51,955 nucleotides of DNA from an uncultured Synechococcales cyanobacterium (GCA_902806435.1 CADCWO010000138.1:1-51955); one strand, 5' to 3'; shown: positions 9,901 through 19,601, numbered from the stretch's first letter. Translations and numbers: made by a program. Notes: a model not told the origin generated them from the letters alone.

Positions 9901-10264
9901 TCGCTTTCAGCATGACCCCTACGGCCCCCGAATCTTTATTCTTTCCTTAAAAGCGGGCGGAGTTGGGCTTAACCTCACCCGAGCCAATCACGTCTTTCAC
10001 TTTGACCGCTGGTGGAACCCGGCAGTGGAAAATCAGGCAACCGATCGCGTTTTCCGGATTGGCCAAACTCGGAATGTTCAGGTGCACAAGTTTGTCTGCA
10101 CTGGCACCTTAGAAGAGAAGATCCACGAGCAAATCGAGAGTAAAAAAGCTCTGGCCGAGCAAGTCATTGGGGCCGGTGAAAATTGGCTGGCTGACCTAGA
10201 TACCGATCAGCTCCGCAACTTGCTGTTATTAGATCGCAGTACCGTGATTGAGGAAACATTATGA
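6992..10264 (+). CDS. SNF2/RapA-type DEAD-like helicase
   Basis: This 1090-residue superfamily 2 ATPase probably remodels DNA-protein complexes or acts in repair. The N-terminal 480 residues match the bacterial SNF2-associated region and start MAILHGSW, as cyanobacterial members do. The ATPase core begins about residue 600. It contains Walker A DDMGLGKT (about 632), VLDEAQNIKNP (the DEAQ box), TGTPLENRLSELWSILDFL, and the C-terminal helicase motifs LKAGGVGLNLT and DRWWNPAVENQATDRVFRIGQ. The downstream gene encodes a SWIM zinc-finger protein and overlaps by 4 bp. This helicase-SWIM pairing recurs in bacteria and argues for a complex. The substrate is not known. Confidence 0.93.
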   Translation: MAILHGSWVDSAEGGQLFIWGEAWRGSTTVSGSSTADRRPHHPFALNSAELAEFLSSLRQTGSLTLPSTVQGFIKDCNERWPTNHQLESRKGKAEGATATSTLEPLVAGSVHWGEQTLALPSNLAASNTLPYHSTTPVLEDAYLQPWRSKGLCLAPLVAMEFLIALPLKVDHSEDAFLGSDLRFWAHIGRWTLDLLVRSKLLPQLQVRGDDRQAGWLPLLDSAVDRMRFKGFTQEMPSICRFYQRSSSADTGLAVDIPAQPEAILTGFLQQTIDAQVRAAVSPDLITSVAQQKTIEPILKHWLQALGPEAATLAVEPSEIERLHSALDSWVAPVQAALQQQHSFRTCFSLHPPETGQTWRLAYYLQAVDDPQLLVEAELVWSTPAEQLIYQERTVERPQETLLLGLGLASRIYPLIEFSLQTARPQEQPLTPSQAYEFLKTVAWRLEDSGFGIVLPASLTNREGWANRLGLKVRAETPMLSKPAARLGLQSLLNFKWELSIGGQTLSKAQFDRLVKLNTPLVEINGEWVELRAQDVKAAQAFFAARKEQTSLSLEDALRLSTGDTLTLEKLPVVSFEASGSLQELVTTLTGNQTIAAIATPQDFKGELRPYQARGAGWLAFLERWGLGACLADDMGLGKTIELIAFLLHQREQKALEGPTLLVCPTSVIGNWEREVKRFAPSLQVLVHHGDKRASTKAFGKAIKGQDLVITSYPLIYRDEQALRSITWQGIVLDEAQNIKNPEAKQSQAVRQLQARFRIALTGTPLENRLSELWSILDFLNPGYLGPRNFFQRRFAVPIERYGDTASLSTLRSLVQPFILRRLKTDRDIIQDLPEKQEMTVFCGLTPEQAALYEQVVEVSLAQIEQAEGIQRRGTILATLVKLKQICNHPAQFLQDAKQAKLPFGERSGKLKRLAEMLEEALAEGDRALVFTQFAQWGKLLKQYLEDSLGRETLFLYGSTNRQAREAMVDRFQHDPYGPRIFILSLKAGGVGLNLTRANHVFHFDRWWNPAVENQATDRVFRIGQTRNVQVHKFVCTGTLEEKIHEQIESKKALAEQVIGAGENWLADLDTDQLRNLLLLDRSTVIEETL

Positions 10265-11214
10265 CCCGCAAAAATTCTTCATCCCGTCACTCTAAGGACC
10301 AGCAACGGGTGCAAGTTCTCAAGGTGACCTCACACAAATTGCAACCTCAGGCGGCTACTGATCCTGCCCCTACACCTGTTGTAGCGGACGCTGGCAATGG
10401 CAGTCGCGAGTGGTGGGCTCAACGCTGGATTGACGTTCTAGAATCCTTTGGCTGGCGGCGACGGCTGGAGCGAGCACGGATTTACGCGCGTGAAGGTAGG
10501 GTATTACATTTGGAATTTCAGGGGCCACAGGTGATTGCTAGGGTTCAAGGAACTGCTCCTGAACCCTACGACGTCTCTCTTTCCCTTGACCCTTTTAGTG
10601 AGGAGCAGTGGGACTATGTGATTGAGGAAATGTCCAAACGCGCTATCTTTGCTGCCAAGCTACTTGCTGGGGAAATGCCCCAAAGTATTGAAGAAGCTTT
10701 TACATCTGCGGGTTTAAGCCTATTTCCCTTCAGCAAATTTGATATTCACAGCAAATGTTCCTGCCCTGATCCAGTTAATCCTTGTAAGCACATCGGTGCC
10801 GTTTACTACCTACTGGGTGACTACTTCAGCCAAGACCCGTTTATCTTGCTACAGCTGCGGGGCCGGACTAAACAACAAACGATTGAAACTTTACGCCAGA
10901 TGCGAAGTGCTGCTGGGGTTAAATTTGTTGAGACAACTCAAGTTCCAGCGGCAGCAGTTCCATTTACCCCCCTAAAGCTGGACCAGCAATTCTGGGAGTA
11001 CAACGCCCAACTAGATGCCTCTCTAGTGGTGATTGCCCCACCCCCCAGTAGTGAAACAGTTTTGGATGTACTGGGGCCAATTCCCTTCGAATCGAATTTA
11101 GCCAGTGGTGTTCAACCTTCTGGCGAGGCGGTGACAGAGGCATTAAAGCAGATTTATAGCCAGGCCGCACAGCAGGCATTAATGTCTGCCATGATTACCA
11201 GAGAGCCTAATTAG
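10261..11214 (+). CDS. SWIM zinc-finger protein coupled to the SNF2 helicase
   Basis: This 317-residue protein carries a SWIM zinc-binding motif, C-S-C-x7-C-K-H (CSCPDPVNPCKHIGAVYYLL), near residue 163. In such proteins the motif mediates nucleic-acid or protein binding. The flanking helices (WWAQRWIDVLESFGW near residue 50; RARIYAREGRVL) are typical of the bacterial SWIM partner of SNF2 ATPases. The ATG at 10261 overlaps the helicase TGA (ATGA), so the two are translationally coupled and probably work as a unit. The C-terminal 100 residues are low in recognisable features. No DNA-modification function is evident. Confidence 0.88.
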   Translation: MTRKNSSSRHSKDQQRVQVLKVTSHKLQPQAATDPAPTPVVADAGNGSREWWAQRWIDVLESFGWRRRLERARIYAREGRVLHLEFQGPQVIARVQGTAPEPYDVSLSLDPFSEEQWDYVIEEMSKRAIFAAKLLAGEMPQSIEEAFTSAGLSLFPFSKFDIHSKCSCPDPVNPCKHIGAVYYLLGDYFSQDPFILLQLRGRTKQQTIETLRQMRSAAGVKFVETTQVPAAAVPFTPLKLDQQFWEYNAQLDASLVVIAPPPSSETVLDVLGPIPFESNLASGVQPSGEAVTEALKQIYSQAAQQALMSAMITREPN

Positions 11215-11800
11215 TAGTAAATAGATTGGGCTAGGCTTGAATGAATTGAGGCCAAAAGTGTCTGGGCGATGAGCTACGATTTGTAAGACACGCTGGGGTC
11301 TCTACGCGGTTGGCTGTTAGCTTAGCTTACGAGGTAATACTGCGTATCAAGCACTATACTTCTAGAATGGCAGAAGAACTAAAATCCTTGCTGTACAACG
11401 CTTGCAATCATAGTCCTTGGCTATTTTCTACTGCCATCGCTAGTAGGACTAGTGCAATCTGTGAGCCACAACTAGTACTCTCCCAAAGCAAAGCCCACAA
11501 CAATCATCATATTGCTGGCAGATTTAGAGGCAACAGGTATTAAGTATCCGTATGTTTACAGCGTAATTAGTTTTAGTTATTGCTACTGGAGAAAAATTAA
11601 ACGATAACAGCTAGTTATTGGTGTTGTTGTCCAATTGGTTGATAGAAGCCGAATTATTGGAAATAAGCGATCGCACGTCTACTTTCTGCGGGACTTGTCA
11701 GACTAAGGCAGTTTGAGTAGAGTGGAGTGATTTAAATTCGTGACAATTAGAGTCGGTTAAATTCTTTATTTTGAAACATCATCTATGATGATGGTCAGCC
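11215..11800. other. Gap between the SWIM-protein gene and ruvB
   Basis: This stretch of about 590 bases precedes ruvB. An open frame at 11310-11543 reads as unlikely protein (cysteine- and serine-rich, no ribosome binding site) and I do not call it. The last 25 bases hold a perfect 7-bp hairpin directly upstream of the ruvB start (see 11777-11793). I see no other structure. Confidence 0.4.
11777..11793 (+). promoter_or_regulatory. Hairpin and overlapping upstream mini-ORF at the ruvB start
   Basis: A perfect inverted repeat CATCATC-tat-GATGATG ends 7 bases before the ruvB ATG, where a Shine-Dalgarno would normally lie. The right arm contains three in-frame ATGs (11785, 11788, 11791). They open an 11-codon frame that runs out of frame through the ruvB start and stops at 11818-11820. 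It may lower or gate ruvB translation. Confidence 0.35.
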
Positions 11801-12931
11801 ATGGCAATCATTTCTTCTAAGAAGACTTCTAAATCCGCTCAGCAGGGAGAGTTGCTTTCTAAAACGGCTAGCCCCAGTGTTGATAGTGCTACCTGCCCAG
11901 CAGCAGCCACAGAGTCATTGTTGCAGCCGAAAGCCGCCGGAGATGAGCGTAGCAGCAAGCACGATGAGAAGCTTAGACCCCAACAGCTTGGTGACTACGT
12001 GGGGCAAAAAGAGCTGAAAGAGGTATTGCAGATCGCGATCCAAGCGGCTCAGTCACGCAAAGAAGCCTTGGATCACCTGCTTCTGTATGGTCCTCCCGGC
12101 TTGGGTAAAACGACGATCGCTCTTATTCTGTCTGCAGAGATGGGGGTAAATTGCAAAGTCACTAGTGCTCCAGCTCTAGAGCGCCCCCGCGATATTGTTG
12201 GCCTATTGATGAATTTGCAGCCGGGGGATGTGCTGTTTATTGATGAAATTCATCGCCTGAACCGGATGACGGAAGAACTGCTTTATCCGGCGATGGAAGA
12301 TTTCCGGCTAGACATCGTAACTGGCAAAAATCAAACTGCTAAGACGCGCAGCATTCCCTTACCACCCTTCACCCTAGTAGGAGCGACCACGCGGGTGGGG
12401 GCATTAAGTTCTCCTCTGCGCGATCGCTTTGGGTTTATTCAACGCTTGCGCTTTTACGAGCCAGATGAACTGAGCCAGATCGTCCTCCGAACCGCAGAGA
12501 TTCTGCATACAGCGATCGTCCCAGATGCCGCTACAGAAGTCGCTCGTCGCTCACGCGGGACACCCCGGATCGCCAATCGCTTACTGAAACGCGTGCGGGA
12601 TTATGCAGAAGTTAAAGGGGTAGGAGCTGTCACGCAGGCGATCGCTACAGAAGCTTTAGAGTTATTTAATGTCGATCCTTGTGGTCTAGATTGGACAGAC
12701 CGCCGCCTCCTCACAGTAATGATTGAGCACTTCAACGGGGGACCTGTGGGGCTGGAAACCATGGCCGCTGCTACTGGGGAAGATGCTCAGACAATTGAAG
12801 AAGTTTACGAGCCTTACTTGTTACAGATTGGCTACCTCAACCGCACCCCCAGAGGTCGCATTGCCACCCCTGCTGCCTGGAAACATTTGGGTTATCAACC
12901 CCCTGAGCACCAAATTTCCCTACTTCATTGA
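11801..12931 (+). CDS. ruvB: Holliday junction branch-migration ATPase RuvB
   Basis: RuvB is the hexameric motor that, with RuvA, drives branch migration of recombination intermediates. The 376 residues contain Walker [13 protein letters not shown] (about residue 95), Walker [10 protein letters not shown] (about 146), sensor 1 VGATTR, the [11 protein letters not shown] block and a C-terminal winged helix ([28 protein letters not shown]). The first 45 residues are a low-complexity Ser/Ala/Lys extension, common in cyanobacterial RuvB and absent from E. coli. No good ribosome binding site precedes the ATG. The 3' end overlaps the convergent HAD gene by 12 bp. Confidence 0.96.
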   Translation: MAIISSKKTSKSAQQGELLSKTASPSVDSATCPAAATESLLQPKAAGDERSSKHDEKLRPQQLGDYVGQKELKEVLQIAIQAAQSRKEALDHLLLYGPPGLGKTTIALILSAEMGVNCKVTSAPALERPRDIVGLLMNLQPGDVLFIDEIHRLNRMTEELLYPAMEDFRLDIVTGKNQTAKTRSIPLPPFTLVGATTRVGALSSPLRDRFGFIQRLRFYEPDELSQIVLRTAEILHTAIVPDAATEVARRSRGTPRIANRLLKRVRDYAEVKGVGAVTQAIATEALELFNVDPCGLDWTDRRLLTVMIEHFNGGPVGLETMAAATGEDAQTIEEVYEPYLLQIGYLNRTPRGRIATPAAWKHLGYQPPEHQISLLH

Positions 12932-13699
12932 TAGCAAAGCGATAATGCGCTCCGGGGTCAACTGCTCCACATTATCTAAGACGACAGCAGCTCCTGCTTC
13001 CTGTAAGTAGGCTGTATAGCCCAGGCGGTCTTGAACGTGGGGTGGTATTACTCCTACGCCAATCCAGTGCCGAGAGCGCTCCATTGCCTGAGCCTGTTGA
13101 ACTGTATATAGATCTGCCACTGTATCGCCGACATAGAAGACAGGTAAATCAGCTTCAACTGCCCACTCGTCCAGTTGCTGGACCGCTGCTAACAACCCTG
13201 TCGGGTCAGGTTTACTTGGCGCATCTTCCATTGCCACCAGCACGGGAGAGTCCAAGCCCAAACGCTTTTCTAAAACGTACAAAGCTGATGCCCGTGTTGC
13301 CCCACTAAAGAACCCCCAAGCGATGCCTGAGTGCGTCAAACCTGTTAGGTAGTTAGAACTGAGTAATAGGGGTTCATCTTGGATGTAGCCAGTCCAGCTT
13401 TCAGGGGTAGGCCCTCGGTAACGGGCTTGAAAGAAAGCGACTAGCGCTTCATAGTTCAAGCGAATAGTGGGTCTTGGTTGTCCCTGAGCTTCAAAGAAAC
13501 GATAGATCATTTCCTGGGAAGCTTCCCAATCATTGTTCCAAAGGCCTTCCGACTTTAAAGTGTCAATTTCACTCAACTGAGGCCGATAGGCTCCGCTTGT
13601 AAAATACTCCACGGTATCTGCTAAAGCTCGCAGGTACGACTGTTTGACATCTCGCACCACACCATCAATGTCAAGAACAACAATTGCAGATGGCTTCAT
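12920..13699 (-). CDS. HAD-superfamily phosphatase (cyanobacterial subfamily)
   Basis: This haloacid-dehalogenase-fold hydrolase has about 259 residues. Motif I is [12 protein letters not shown], with the nucleophile Asp and acid/base Asp two residues apart. Motif II is in the [10 protein letters not shown] region, motif III Lys in [11 protein letters not shown], and motif IV in YVGDTVADL. The long cap insertion with [16 protein letters not shown] resembles a cyanobacterial/plant HAD-IA group of unknown substrate. The frame extends 14 codons upstream to a TTG at 13741. I prefer the ATG at 13699 because motif I then starts at residue 10, the usual position. It overlaps the end of ruvB by 12 bp on the opposite strand. 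Confidence 0.85.
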   Translation of the reverse strand: MKPSAIVVLDIDGVVRDVKQSYLRALADTVEYFTSGAYRPQLSEIDTLKSEGLWNNDWEASQEMIYRFFEAQGQPRPTIRLNYEALVAFFQARYRGPTPESWTGYIQDEPLLLSSNYLTGLTHSGIAWGFFSGATRASALYVLEKRLGLDSPVLVAMEDAPSKPDPTGLLAAVQQLDEWAVEADLPVFYVGDTVADLYTVQQAQAMERSRHWIGVGVIPPHVQDRLGYTAYLQEAGAAVVLDNVEQLTPERIIALLSMK

Positions 13700-13854
13700 T
13701 TGAGAATTTATTTCTGATTCTAAGCAGAACTTTGGTTTCAATATATTACTGTTAGTGTGGTCTTTTCTTAAAAGTGTAGTATGACCTTGCTCTCCTACGA
13801 TAAAGTTATAAGCTGTACCATGATAAGAAAGTAGAAGTACGAGGGAGGTCGTGA

Positions 13855-14154
13855 TTGTCCAAGTTTATTTTGAAAGTGCTTTGGCTAGATGAGAACGTTG
13901 CCCTTGCCGTTGATCAGGTTGTTGGTAAAGGCACTAGCCCTTTAACCTCTTACTTTTTTTGGCCCCGAGATGATGCCTGGGAGCAGCTTAAAAATGAGTT
14001 GGAAGGCAAACGCTGGATTGCGGATGTAGACCGGATCGAGTTGTTGAACAAAGCAACAGAAGTCATCAACTACTGGCAAGAAGAAGGTAGAAAGCGCCCT
14101 CTAACAGAAGCACAAGCTAAGTTTCCTGAAGTTGCTTTTGTCGGAACAGCTTAA
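13855..14154 (+). CDS. 30S ribosomal protein PSRP-3 (Ycf65 / cS23)
   Basis: This is the small-subunit ribosomal protein shared by cyanobacteria and plastids, encoded as ycf65 in some algal plastids. The 99 residues match the family nearly end to end: [35 protein letters not shown] and [19 protein letters not shown], then FPEVAFVG at the C-terminus. The start is TTG at 13855. The codon before it (13852-13854) is a stop, so no earlier start exists, and a strong GGGAGG (13843-13848) sits 6-7 bases upstream. It is encoded alone, divergent from the HAD gene. Confidence 0.95.
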   Translation: MSKFILKVLWLDENVALAVDQVVGKGTSPLTSYFFWPRDDAWEQLKNELEGKRWIADVDRIELLNKATEVINYWQEEGRKRPLTEAQAKFPEVAFVGTA

Positions 14155-14163
14155 TCTCAAAGA

Positions 14164-15753
14164 TTAGTCAGAATCTTGAGGCGGCTTAGGAGGCTCTAAA
14201 GGCCTGCCAGACTGATCTATGGATCTCTGGTGAGCCTGGGATTCTGCTAGGCTGCTACTAGTAATCTGGCTTTCCTCTAGACTCATCTCTATCTGTTCTG
14301 GAACGGGGTTGTTAGCTGGAACATTTTTGTTAGTTGGTGCTCCAATAAAACCCTTCTCTGGTGATGCGGTATCCAATTGCCGGATTTGGATTTGATTTAA
14401 CCGGGGGCCTTCCGTTGAGACAATCGTAAATTCCAGCTTGCCATAGTAGAATACTTCTCCTTCGTCTGGAATTTTCTGGAGTTGGTAAAGCACAAATCCA
14501 GCTAATGTTTGGTATTCATCTGTCAGGGGTAGGTCTAAGTGCAAGACCTCATTTACCTCTTCAAGATCTGTCTGAGCTTGGACAACAAAGCTGTGTTCAT
14601 TCAAGATTTGAATGGCGGGTGGCTCGCTGCTTGTTGGCTCGTAAGTGCGACCAATAATTTCGGCAACCAAATCTTCGAGGGTAATAATCCCAGCGGTACC
14701 TCCGAATTCGTCTACCACGACCATCATTCGGGTGTGGGAGCGTTGCATCAGCGGTAGAAGTTCACCCAGCAGTATCCTTTCTGGCACAAACTTTGCTGAT
14801 TCAATCCAGGGCTGGATCGGGGTTCCAGGCGTGAGAGTTCCCTCAGCTAAGGGTTTTGCTAATTCACTAAAGTAGATCAGACCACGAATGTCATCCAAAG
14901 ATTCTCCAATCACGGGATAGCAATCGTGTCCAGAGGCAGCAACCTCATTCAATAGGGTTTGAAAGGTAGCCGTGACTGGGACTGACTCAATGCTAGTCCG
15001 GGGCACCATCACTTCTTCAGCGACGACCTCTCCAAACTCAAACACATTGCTCAACAACTCTCGTTCTTCTGCTTCTAAACCACTAGACTCCGTGGAGGTA
15101 GCAATAATTAGCTGCAATTCTTCTGGAGTAACCTGGTTGTACCAGCCTTGGCCTGTGTATTGAATGCCCCCCAAGCGCAGCAGCCAACGCGTAGACTGGT
15201 TCAAAGCCCAAATAAAGGGGTTGAACAAACGTCCAATCGCTAGGCTAGGTGGAGCTAAGAGCCGTGCTAGTCGCTCTGGGTAAATTAAGGCCACAGACTT
15301 GGGGCAAAGTTCACCTAGAACGATTTGTAAATAGGCAAGCAGCAAAAATGCAATTGGAATCGCTGCCGAATGAGCCAATGTAGGGCGAACACGTTCTGAA
15401 AATGACCATGACTGTAACAAGCTTTCAACTAAAACAGCTACGGTATTTTCACCAATCCATCCAAGGGCTACGCTGGAGAGCGTGATTCCTAGCTGAGTTG
15501 TGGAGAGCAGGCGTTCAATACTTCCTTGAAGTTTCTGAACCGTCTTTGCCTGTGCATCTCCTTCGGCCACTAGCTGGTCAATCCGCGATCGCCGCACCGA
15601 AACAATGGAAAACTCAGCTGTAACAAAAAAGGCATTAATGATGATTAATACCAGAACTGACAACACCCGCAGTAAAATATCTAGTCCGCTCAGACTGGAA
15701 ACGGTTGCAGCCAGAACAGGAGATTGTAATACCACACCTATTAAGGGAATCAT
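14164..15753 (-). CDS. CNNM/TlyC-type membrane protein with CBS pair and CorC domain
   Basis: This 529-residue inner-membrane protein has a DUF21/CNNM transmembrane domain (residues about 20-200; four hydrophobic segments including VLSVLVLIIINAFFVTAEF and the conserved GWIGENTVA region). A paired CBS domain follows (about 220-340; MVPRTSIESVPV, RMMVVVDEFGGTAGIITLEDLVAEIIG). A CorC/HlyC C-terminal domain (LEEVNEVLHLDLP, YQTLAGFVL) comes next, then a Ser/Pro/Gln-rich tail of about 75 residues. Members are often annotated as hemolysin but are more likely Mg2+/Co2+ transport or efflux proteins. The tail is longer than in most bacterial homologues. The gene converges with PSRP-3 with only 9 bases between stops. 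Confidence 0.92.
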   Translation of the reverse strand: MIPLIGVVLQSPVLAATVSSLSGLDILLRVLSVLVLIIINAFFVTAEFSIVSVRRSRIDQLVAEGDAQAKTVQKLQGSIERLLSTTQLGITLSSVALGWIGENTVAVLVESLLQSWSFSERVRPTLAHSAAIPIAFLLLAYLQIVLGELCPKSVALIYPERLARLLAPPSLAIGRLFNPFIWALNQSTRWLLRLGGIQYTGQGWYNQVTPEELQLIIATSTESSGLEAEERELLSNVFEFGEVVAEEVMVPRTSIESVPVTATFQTLLNEVAASGHDCYPVIGESLDDIRGLIYFSELAKPLAEGTLTPGTPIQPWIESAKFVPERILLGELLPLMQRSHTRMMVVVDEFGGTAGIITLEDLVAEIIGRTYEPTSSEPPAIQILNEHSFVVQAQTDLEEVNEVLHLDLPLTDEYQTLAGFVLYQLQKIPDEGEVFYYGKLEFTIVSTEGPRLNQIQIRQLDTASPEKGFIGAPTNKNVPANNPVPEQIEMSLEESQITSSSLAESQAHQRSIDQSGRPLEPPKPPQDSD

Positions 15754-15897
15754 CCTCCTCGGAACTGTGAAGACAGGGCTGGAGCGTTAATCATCTCATT
15801 TCTTCTAGTAATAAGGATTCCCCACACCCAAAATAAAGCAGTGCAAACCGAATAAAGCTATAACTGCAATCCTAGTTTGTGTTGCCGCACATTCAGC

Positions 15898-16167
15898 TTA
15901 GGCCTTAGCTACATCAGAACTTGTAACTATTGTGCTAGTCCGTTTTTTTACCTGCTTCAAAATATCTTCTTCCCGCAAGAAAGTTGCTCCTTGACGAGGC
16001 TTACTCTGACTAGTAGTCCCACCTAGAACAGGACTAAGGGCAGGTTGAGTAATGCCTCTGAGGGCCTTGCGGCCAAATGAGTAGCCCCAAGTACCAGTAA
16101 TAGCGCCTACCGCAAACATAGAAGACAACAGAAGCAAGGTCAGCGCTACGGTTGAATTGAGTTTCAT
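15898..16167 (-). CDS. Small single-pass membrane protein, hypothetical
   Basis: This 89-residue protein begins with Met-Lys and a long hydrophobic segment (about residues 8-28, VALTLLLLSSMFAVGAITGTWGY). A basic, Ser/Thr-rich tail with a REEDILKQVKKR helix follows. It could be a signal-anchor protein; a cleavable signal peptide is less likely because no clear A-x-A site follows. No family is recognised. It lies between the CNNM gene and the tRNA. A conserved-looking start and plausible codon use support it being real. Confidence 0.6.
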   Translation of the reverse strand: MKLNSTVALTLLLLSSMFAVGAITGTWGYSFGRKALRGITQPALSPVLGGTTSQSKPRQGATFLREEDILKQVKKRTSTIVTSSDVAKA

Positions 16168-16296
16168 CAGGCTTGTTCTGCCAAACTATAGGAGGACTTC
16201 AAGGATAAACATTAATATTCAGATTTTACTGTAGTGCGTAGGATGTTGAACGTTTCGCCTTACCGCCTATACCTTCGGGATATAATAAGAACCTAC

Positions 16297-16369
16297 CCAG
16301 GGTTGGCCGAGCGGTTTAGGCAGCGAACTCATAATTCGCCCCAGGCAGGTTCAACTCCTGCACCCTGGA
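16297..16369 (+). tRNA. tRNA with anticodon CAU (tRNA-Ile2 or elongator tRNA-Met)
   Basis: All four stems pair: acceptor CCAGGGT/ACCCTGG (16297-16303 with 16362-16368, discriminator A at 16369), a D arm, anticodon stem GCGAA/TTCGC with loop CTCATAA, and T arm GCAGG-TTCAACT-CCTGC. CCA is not encoded. The 1-72 pair is C-G and the anticodon stem lacks the three G-C pairs of initiators, so it is not tRNA-fMet. The ACTCATAATT loop context resembles plastid trnI-CAU, whose C34 is changed to lysidine by TilS, more than plastid elongator trnM. Sequence alone does not settle the charge. Confidence 0.93.
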
Positions 16370-16372
16370 TCC

Positions 16373-16738
16373 TTAAGGGTTCGCTTGAGTACTTAATCGC
16401 AGTGAGGTATTAAAGGGGCTGTCTAAGTCTTGAGTACGAATAACCGGATCACTTTCAGCTTGCTGCTTGAGCAAATCTTGATAAAGAACCTCAATTCGTC
16501 GGGCGTCTTTAGCAAGTTTGGTATCATCGTAGTCAATCCCAAACAGGAAGCGGGCATCCCCAGCGGTTGAGCGGTTCTCAAAAAAATCACCCGAGGACTG
16601 AATAGCTACTTGATCAACAACCTCAGGAATTGTTTTAGGCTTGTAGCTAGGGGTATTTTGTGCCCATACGCTGGGCATATGAATGGTAGAAGCAACGAGA
16701 ATGATTAGGCCAATATAACTATCAAACCTCACACCCAT
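16373..16738 (-). CDS. Hypothetical secreted protein, 121 residues
   Basis: The N-terminus is a signal peptide (hydrophobic GLIILVASTIHMPSVWA, likely cleavage after VWA-Q at about residue 26). The mature part of about 95 residues is soluble and charged. It contains SSGDFFENRSTAGDARFLFGIDY followed by a helix (KLAKDARRIEVLYQDLLKQQ). I do not recognise the family. The pattern suggests a small periplasmic or thylakoid-lumen protein. Its stop is only 3 bases from the 3' end of the convergent tRNA, so the tRNA and this gene must terminate over each other. It diverges from pyrE with a 45-base gap. Confidence 0.65.
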   Translation of the reverse strand: MGVRFDSYIGLIILVASTIHMPSVWAQNTPSYKPKTIPEVVDQVAIQSSGDFFENRSTAGDARFLFGIDYDDTKLAKDARRIEVLYQDLLKQQAESDPVIRTQDLDSPFNTSLRLSTQANP

Positions 16739-16783
16739 TATTGAAGCCCTTCCTTTTGACGTTGATTACTAGCTTACCCACTT

Positions 16784-17455
16784 ATGAGTGATGGAATACA
16801 GGCGGAACCGTTTGAGGCTTCAGCAAGCCCAACAGCAAGGATCGACTCACCTTCAGTGAATGATCTAGCTAATTTACGTCAAGATTTACTTGATTTATTC
16901 TGCAAACTGGCTTACCGTACAGGCGATTTTGTCTTATCTTCCGGCGCACGAAGCTCCTATTACATTAATGGCAAGCAGGTGACTCTGCATCCCCAAGGTG
17001 CAAGAGCAATCGCTCAGATCCTGCTGTCCTTGCTACCAGCAGATACTCAGGCCGTAGCAGGGTTAACCTTAGGAGCAGACCCAATTGTGGCTGCTGTCAG
17101 TGTCATTTCTGCCTTGGAAAACAGACCTATGCCAGGTGGAATTCCAGCCTTGATTGTGCGTAAAGAAGCTAAAGGGCACGGGACGCAAGCTTATATCGAA
17201 GGCCCCTTACTTCCCAATGGCAGCGCTGTGGTTGTTCTAGAAGATGTGGTAACGACAGGTCAGTCAGCACTAAAAGCTGTGGAGCGCTTACGTACGGCAG
17301 GCTATAGCGTGGATCATATTATTGCTTTAGTAGATAGACAGCAGGGAGGAGCAGAGTTATACCGAGATCTAAGATTAAAGTTTAAGGCTCTTTTTTCAAT
17401 TCAAGAAATTCATGCCCGCGCCCAAGCTTTGGCAGGGAAATTAACGAAGGAGTAG
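16784..17455 (+). CDS. pyrE: Orotate phosphoribosyltransferase PyrE
   Basis: PyrE joins orotate and PRPP to form OMP in de novo UMP synthesis. The 223 residues include the N-terminal FVLSSGARSSYYINGKQVTLHP block, the IVRKEAKGHGTQ loop that carries catalytic Lys residues, and the PRPP-binding motif VVVLEDVVTTGQSAL (about residue 148). An N-terminal extension of about 28 residues precedes the conserved core. A later start is possible, but the ATG at 16784 is the only good one before LANLRQDLLDLFC. The gene is monocistronic and converges with thiC across a 49-base gap. Confidence 0.95.
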   Translation: MSDGIQAEPFEASASPTARIDSPSVNDLANLRQDLLDLFCKLAYRTGDFVLSSGARSSYYINGKQVTLHPQGARAIAQILLSLLPADTQAVAGLTLGADPIVAAVSVISALENRPMPGGIPALIVRKEAKGHGTQAYIEGPLLPNGSAVVVLEDVVTTGQSALKAVERLRTAGYSVDHIIALVDRQQGGAELYRDLRLKFKALFSIQEIHARAQALAGKLTKE

Positions 17456-17490
17456 GGGCGTTGGGCATCTCCAATCTCCAGTGCCCCTAC
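17452..17490. terminator. Stem-loop between convergent pyrE and thiC
   Basis: A perfect 8-bp inverted repeat (GTAGGGGC at 17452-17459 with GCCCCTAC at 17483-17490) spans the pyrE stop and the gap. A small inner TTGG/CCAA stem lies inside it. No U-run follows on either strand, so it is at best a non-canonical bidirectional terminator or 3'-end stabiliser. Confidence 0.35.
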
Positions 17491-17504
17491 CGTAATGTTC
17501 TTCT

Positions 17505-18887
<1,383 letters not shown>

Positions 18888-18895
18888 TCAATAAA

Positions 18896-18975
18896 CAGCT
18901 TCCCTCCGCCGGTGTGAACCGGAATCAGGTTCTAAGAGTCTGATCTCAGCCCGGCAATCCAGGCACCCCTAGCTT
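18896..18975 (-). promoter_or_regulatory. TPP riboswitch (THI-box) of thiC
   Basis: On the minus strand the leader reads AGGGGTGCC, then GGGCTGAGATCAGACTCTTA, AGAACCTGAT, and CCGGTTCACACCGGCG followed by AGGGAAGC. These are the conserved blocks of the TPP aptamer in order, with the P1 ends pairing around AGCT. It ends about 17 bases before the thiC ATG and leaves only the ribosome binding site between. Control at translation initiation is therefore more likely than a separate terminator. Confidence 0.95.
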
Positions 18976-19091
18976 GTCGATGATTTTATCACTTGCATCC
19001 CTTTGGTGGATCGTTATCTAGATTTTCTGTAATACCCTTTATCTATGCTGCTCAGGGTTCAACTCATGGTAAGCAGCAATAATTTAACTGA

Positions 19092-19601
19092 ATGATGGAA
19101 AATTACCGCACTATGGATAGTCATCAGTTAGAGCAGGTAGAGCTATTGATGCAGCCTGCTTTTATTCGCTTAATTGACAATATCCGCAAGCAGCTAGAGC
19201 AATCGCAGTGGAAGGGCACTTACCAAACAATTGAGAACTGGCCAGAAGGAACAACGCCGGAAATACAAGCTAAAGTTAACCAACTGCAAGAGCAACTAGA
19301 TAGGGCAACCCCCACCCAAAGTGTGGAACTGACGCAGGCTTTAGCTGAGTTACCCCAGCCCGAAATTAGCTATCAGCTCTCCTTAAAAAGACAAGAGCAT
19401 CAATTCGAAGTGAATATCTGGGACTTATGTTACCAAATTTGCTTCTGTGATTTTCCGGCGATCGCTAAGGACAAAACCCAGGTCGATACTAGTTTGATCG
19501 ATCTTGAGGGTGAGGTCGACTGGAATCGCCTAGATCTTAAAGCGCGCCAAGTAGTCGAACAGCTATTCCACAACTTGCCACAACCTAAACCTGAAGGATG
19601 A
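19092..19601 (+). CDS. Conserved-looking hypothetical protein, 169 residues
   Basis: This soluble protein is rich in Gln and Glu. The first 100 residues are helical (VELLMQPAFIRLIDNIRKQLEQSQWKG; EIQAKVNQLQEQLDRA, coiled-coil-like). The C-terminal half contains VNIWDLCYQICFCDF and EGEVDWNRLDLKARQVVEQL. It resembles cyanobacterial proteins of unknown function, but I cannot name a family. Two adjacent ATGs (19092 and 19095) could serve as start. No signal peptide or membrane helix is present. It precedes the DUF1400 hydrolase gene by 130 bases on the same strand. Confidence 0.75.
   Translation: MMENYRTMDSHQLEQVELLMQPAFIRLIDNIRKQLEQSQWKGTYQTIENWPEGTTPEIQAKVNQLQEQLDRATPTQSVELTQALAELPQPEISYQLSLKRQEHQFEVNIWDLCYQICFCDFPAIAKDKTQVDTSLIDLEGEVDWNRLDLKARQVVEQLFHNLPQPKPEG

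Noticed and set aside
11310-11543. 77-codon plus-strand frame before ruvB
   Set aside because: No ribosome binding site, unusual composition and no recognisable motif; it looks like chance.
16297-16369. Initiator tRNA-fMet
   Set aside because: Position 1-72 is a C-G pair and the anticodon stem lacks three consecutive G-C pairs.
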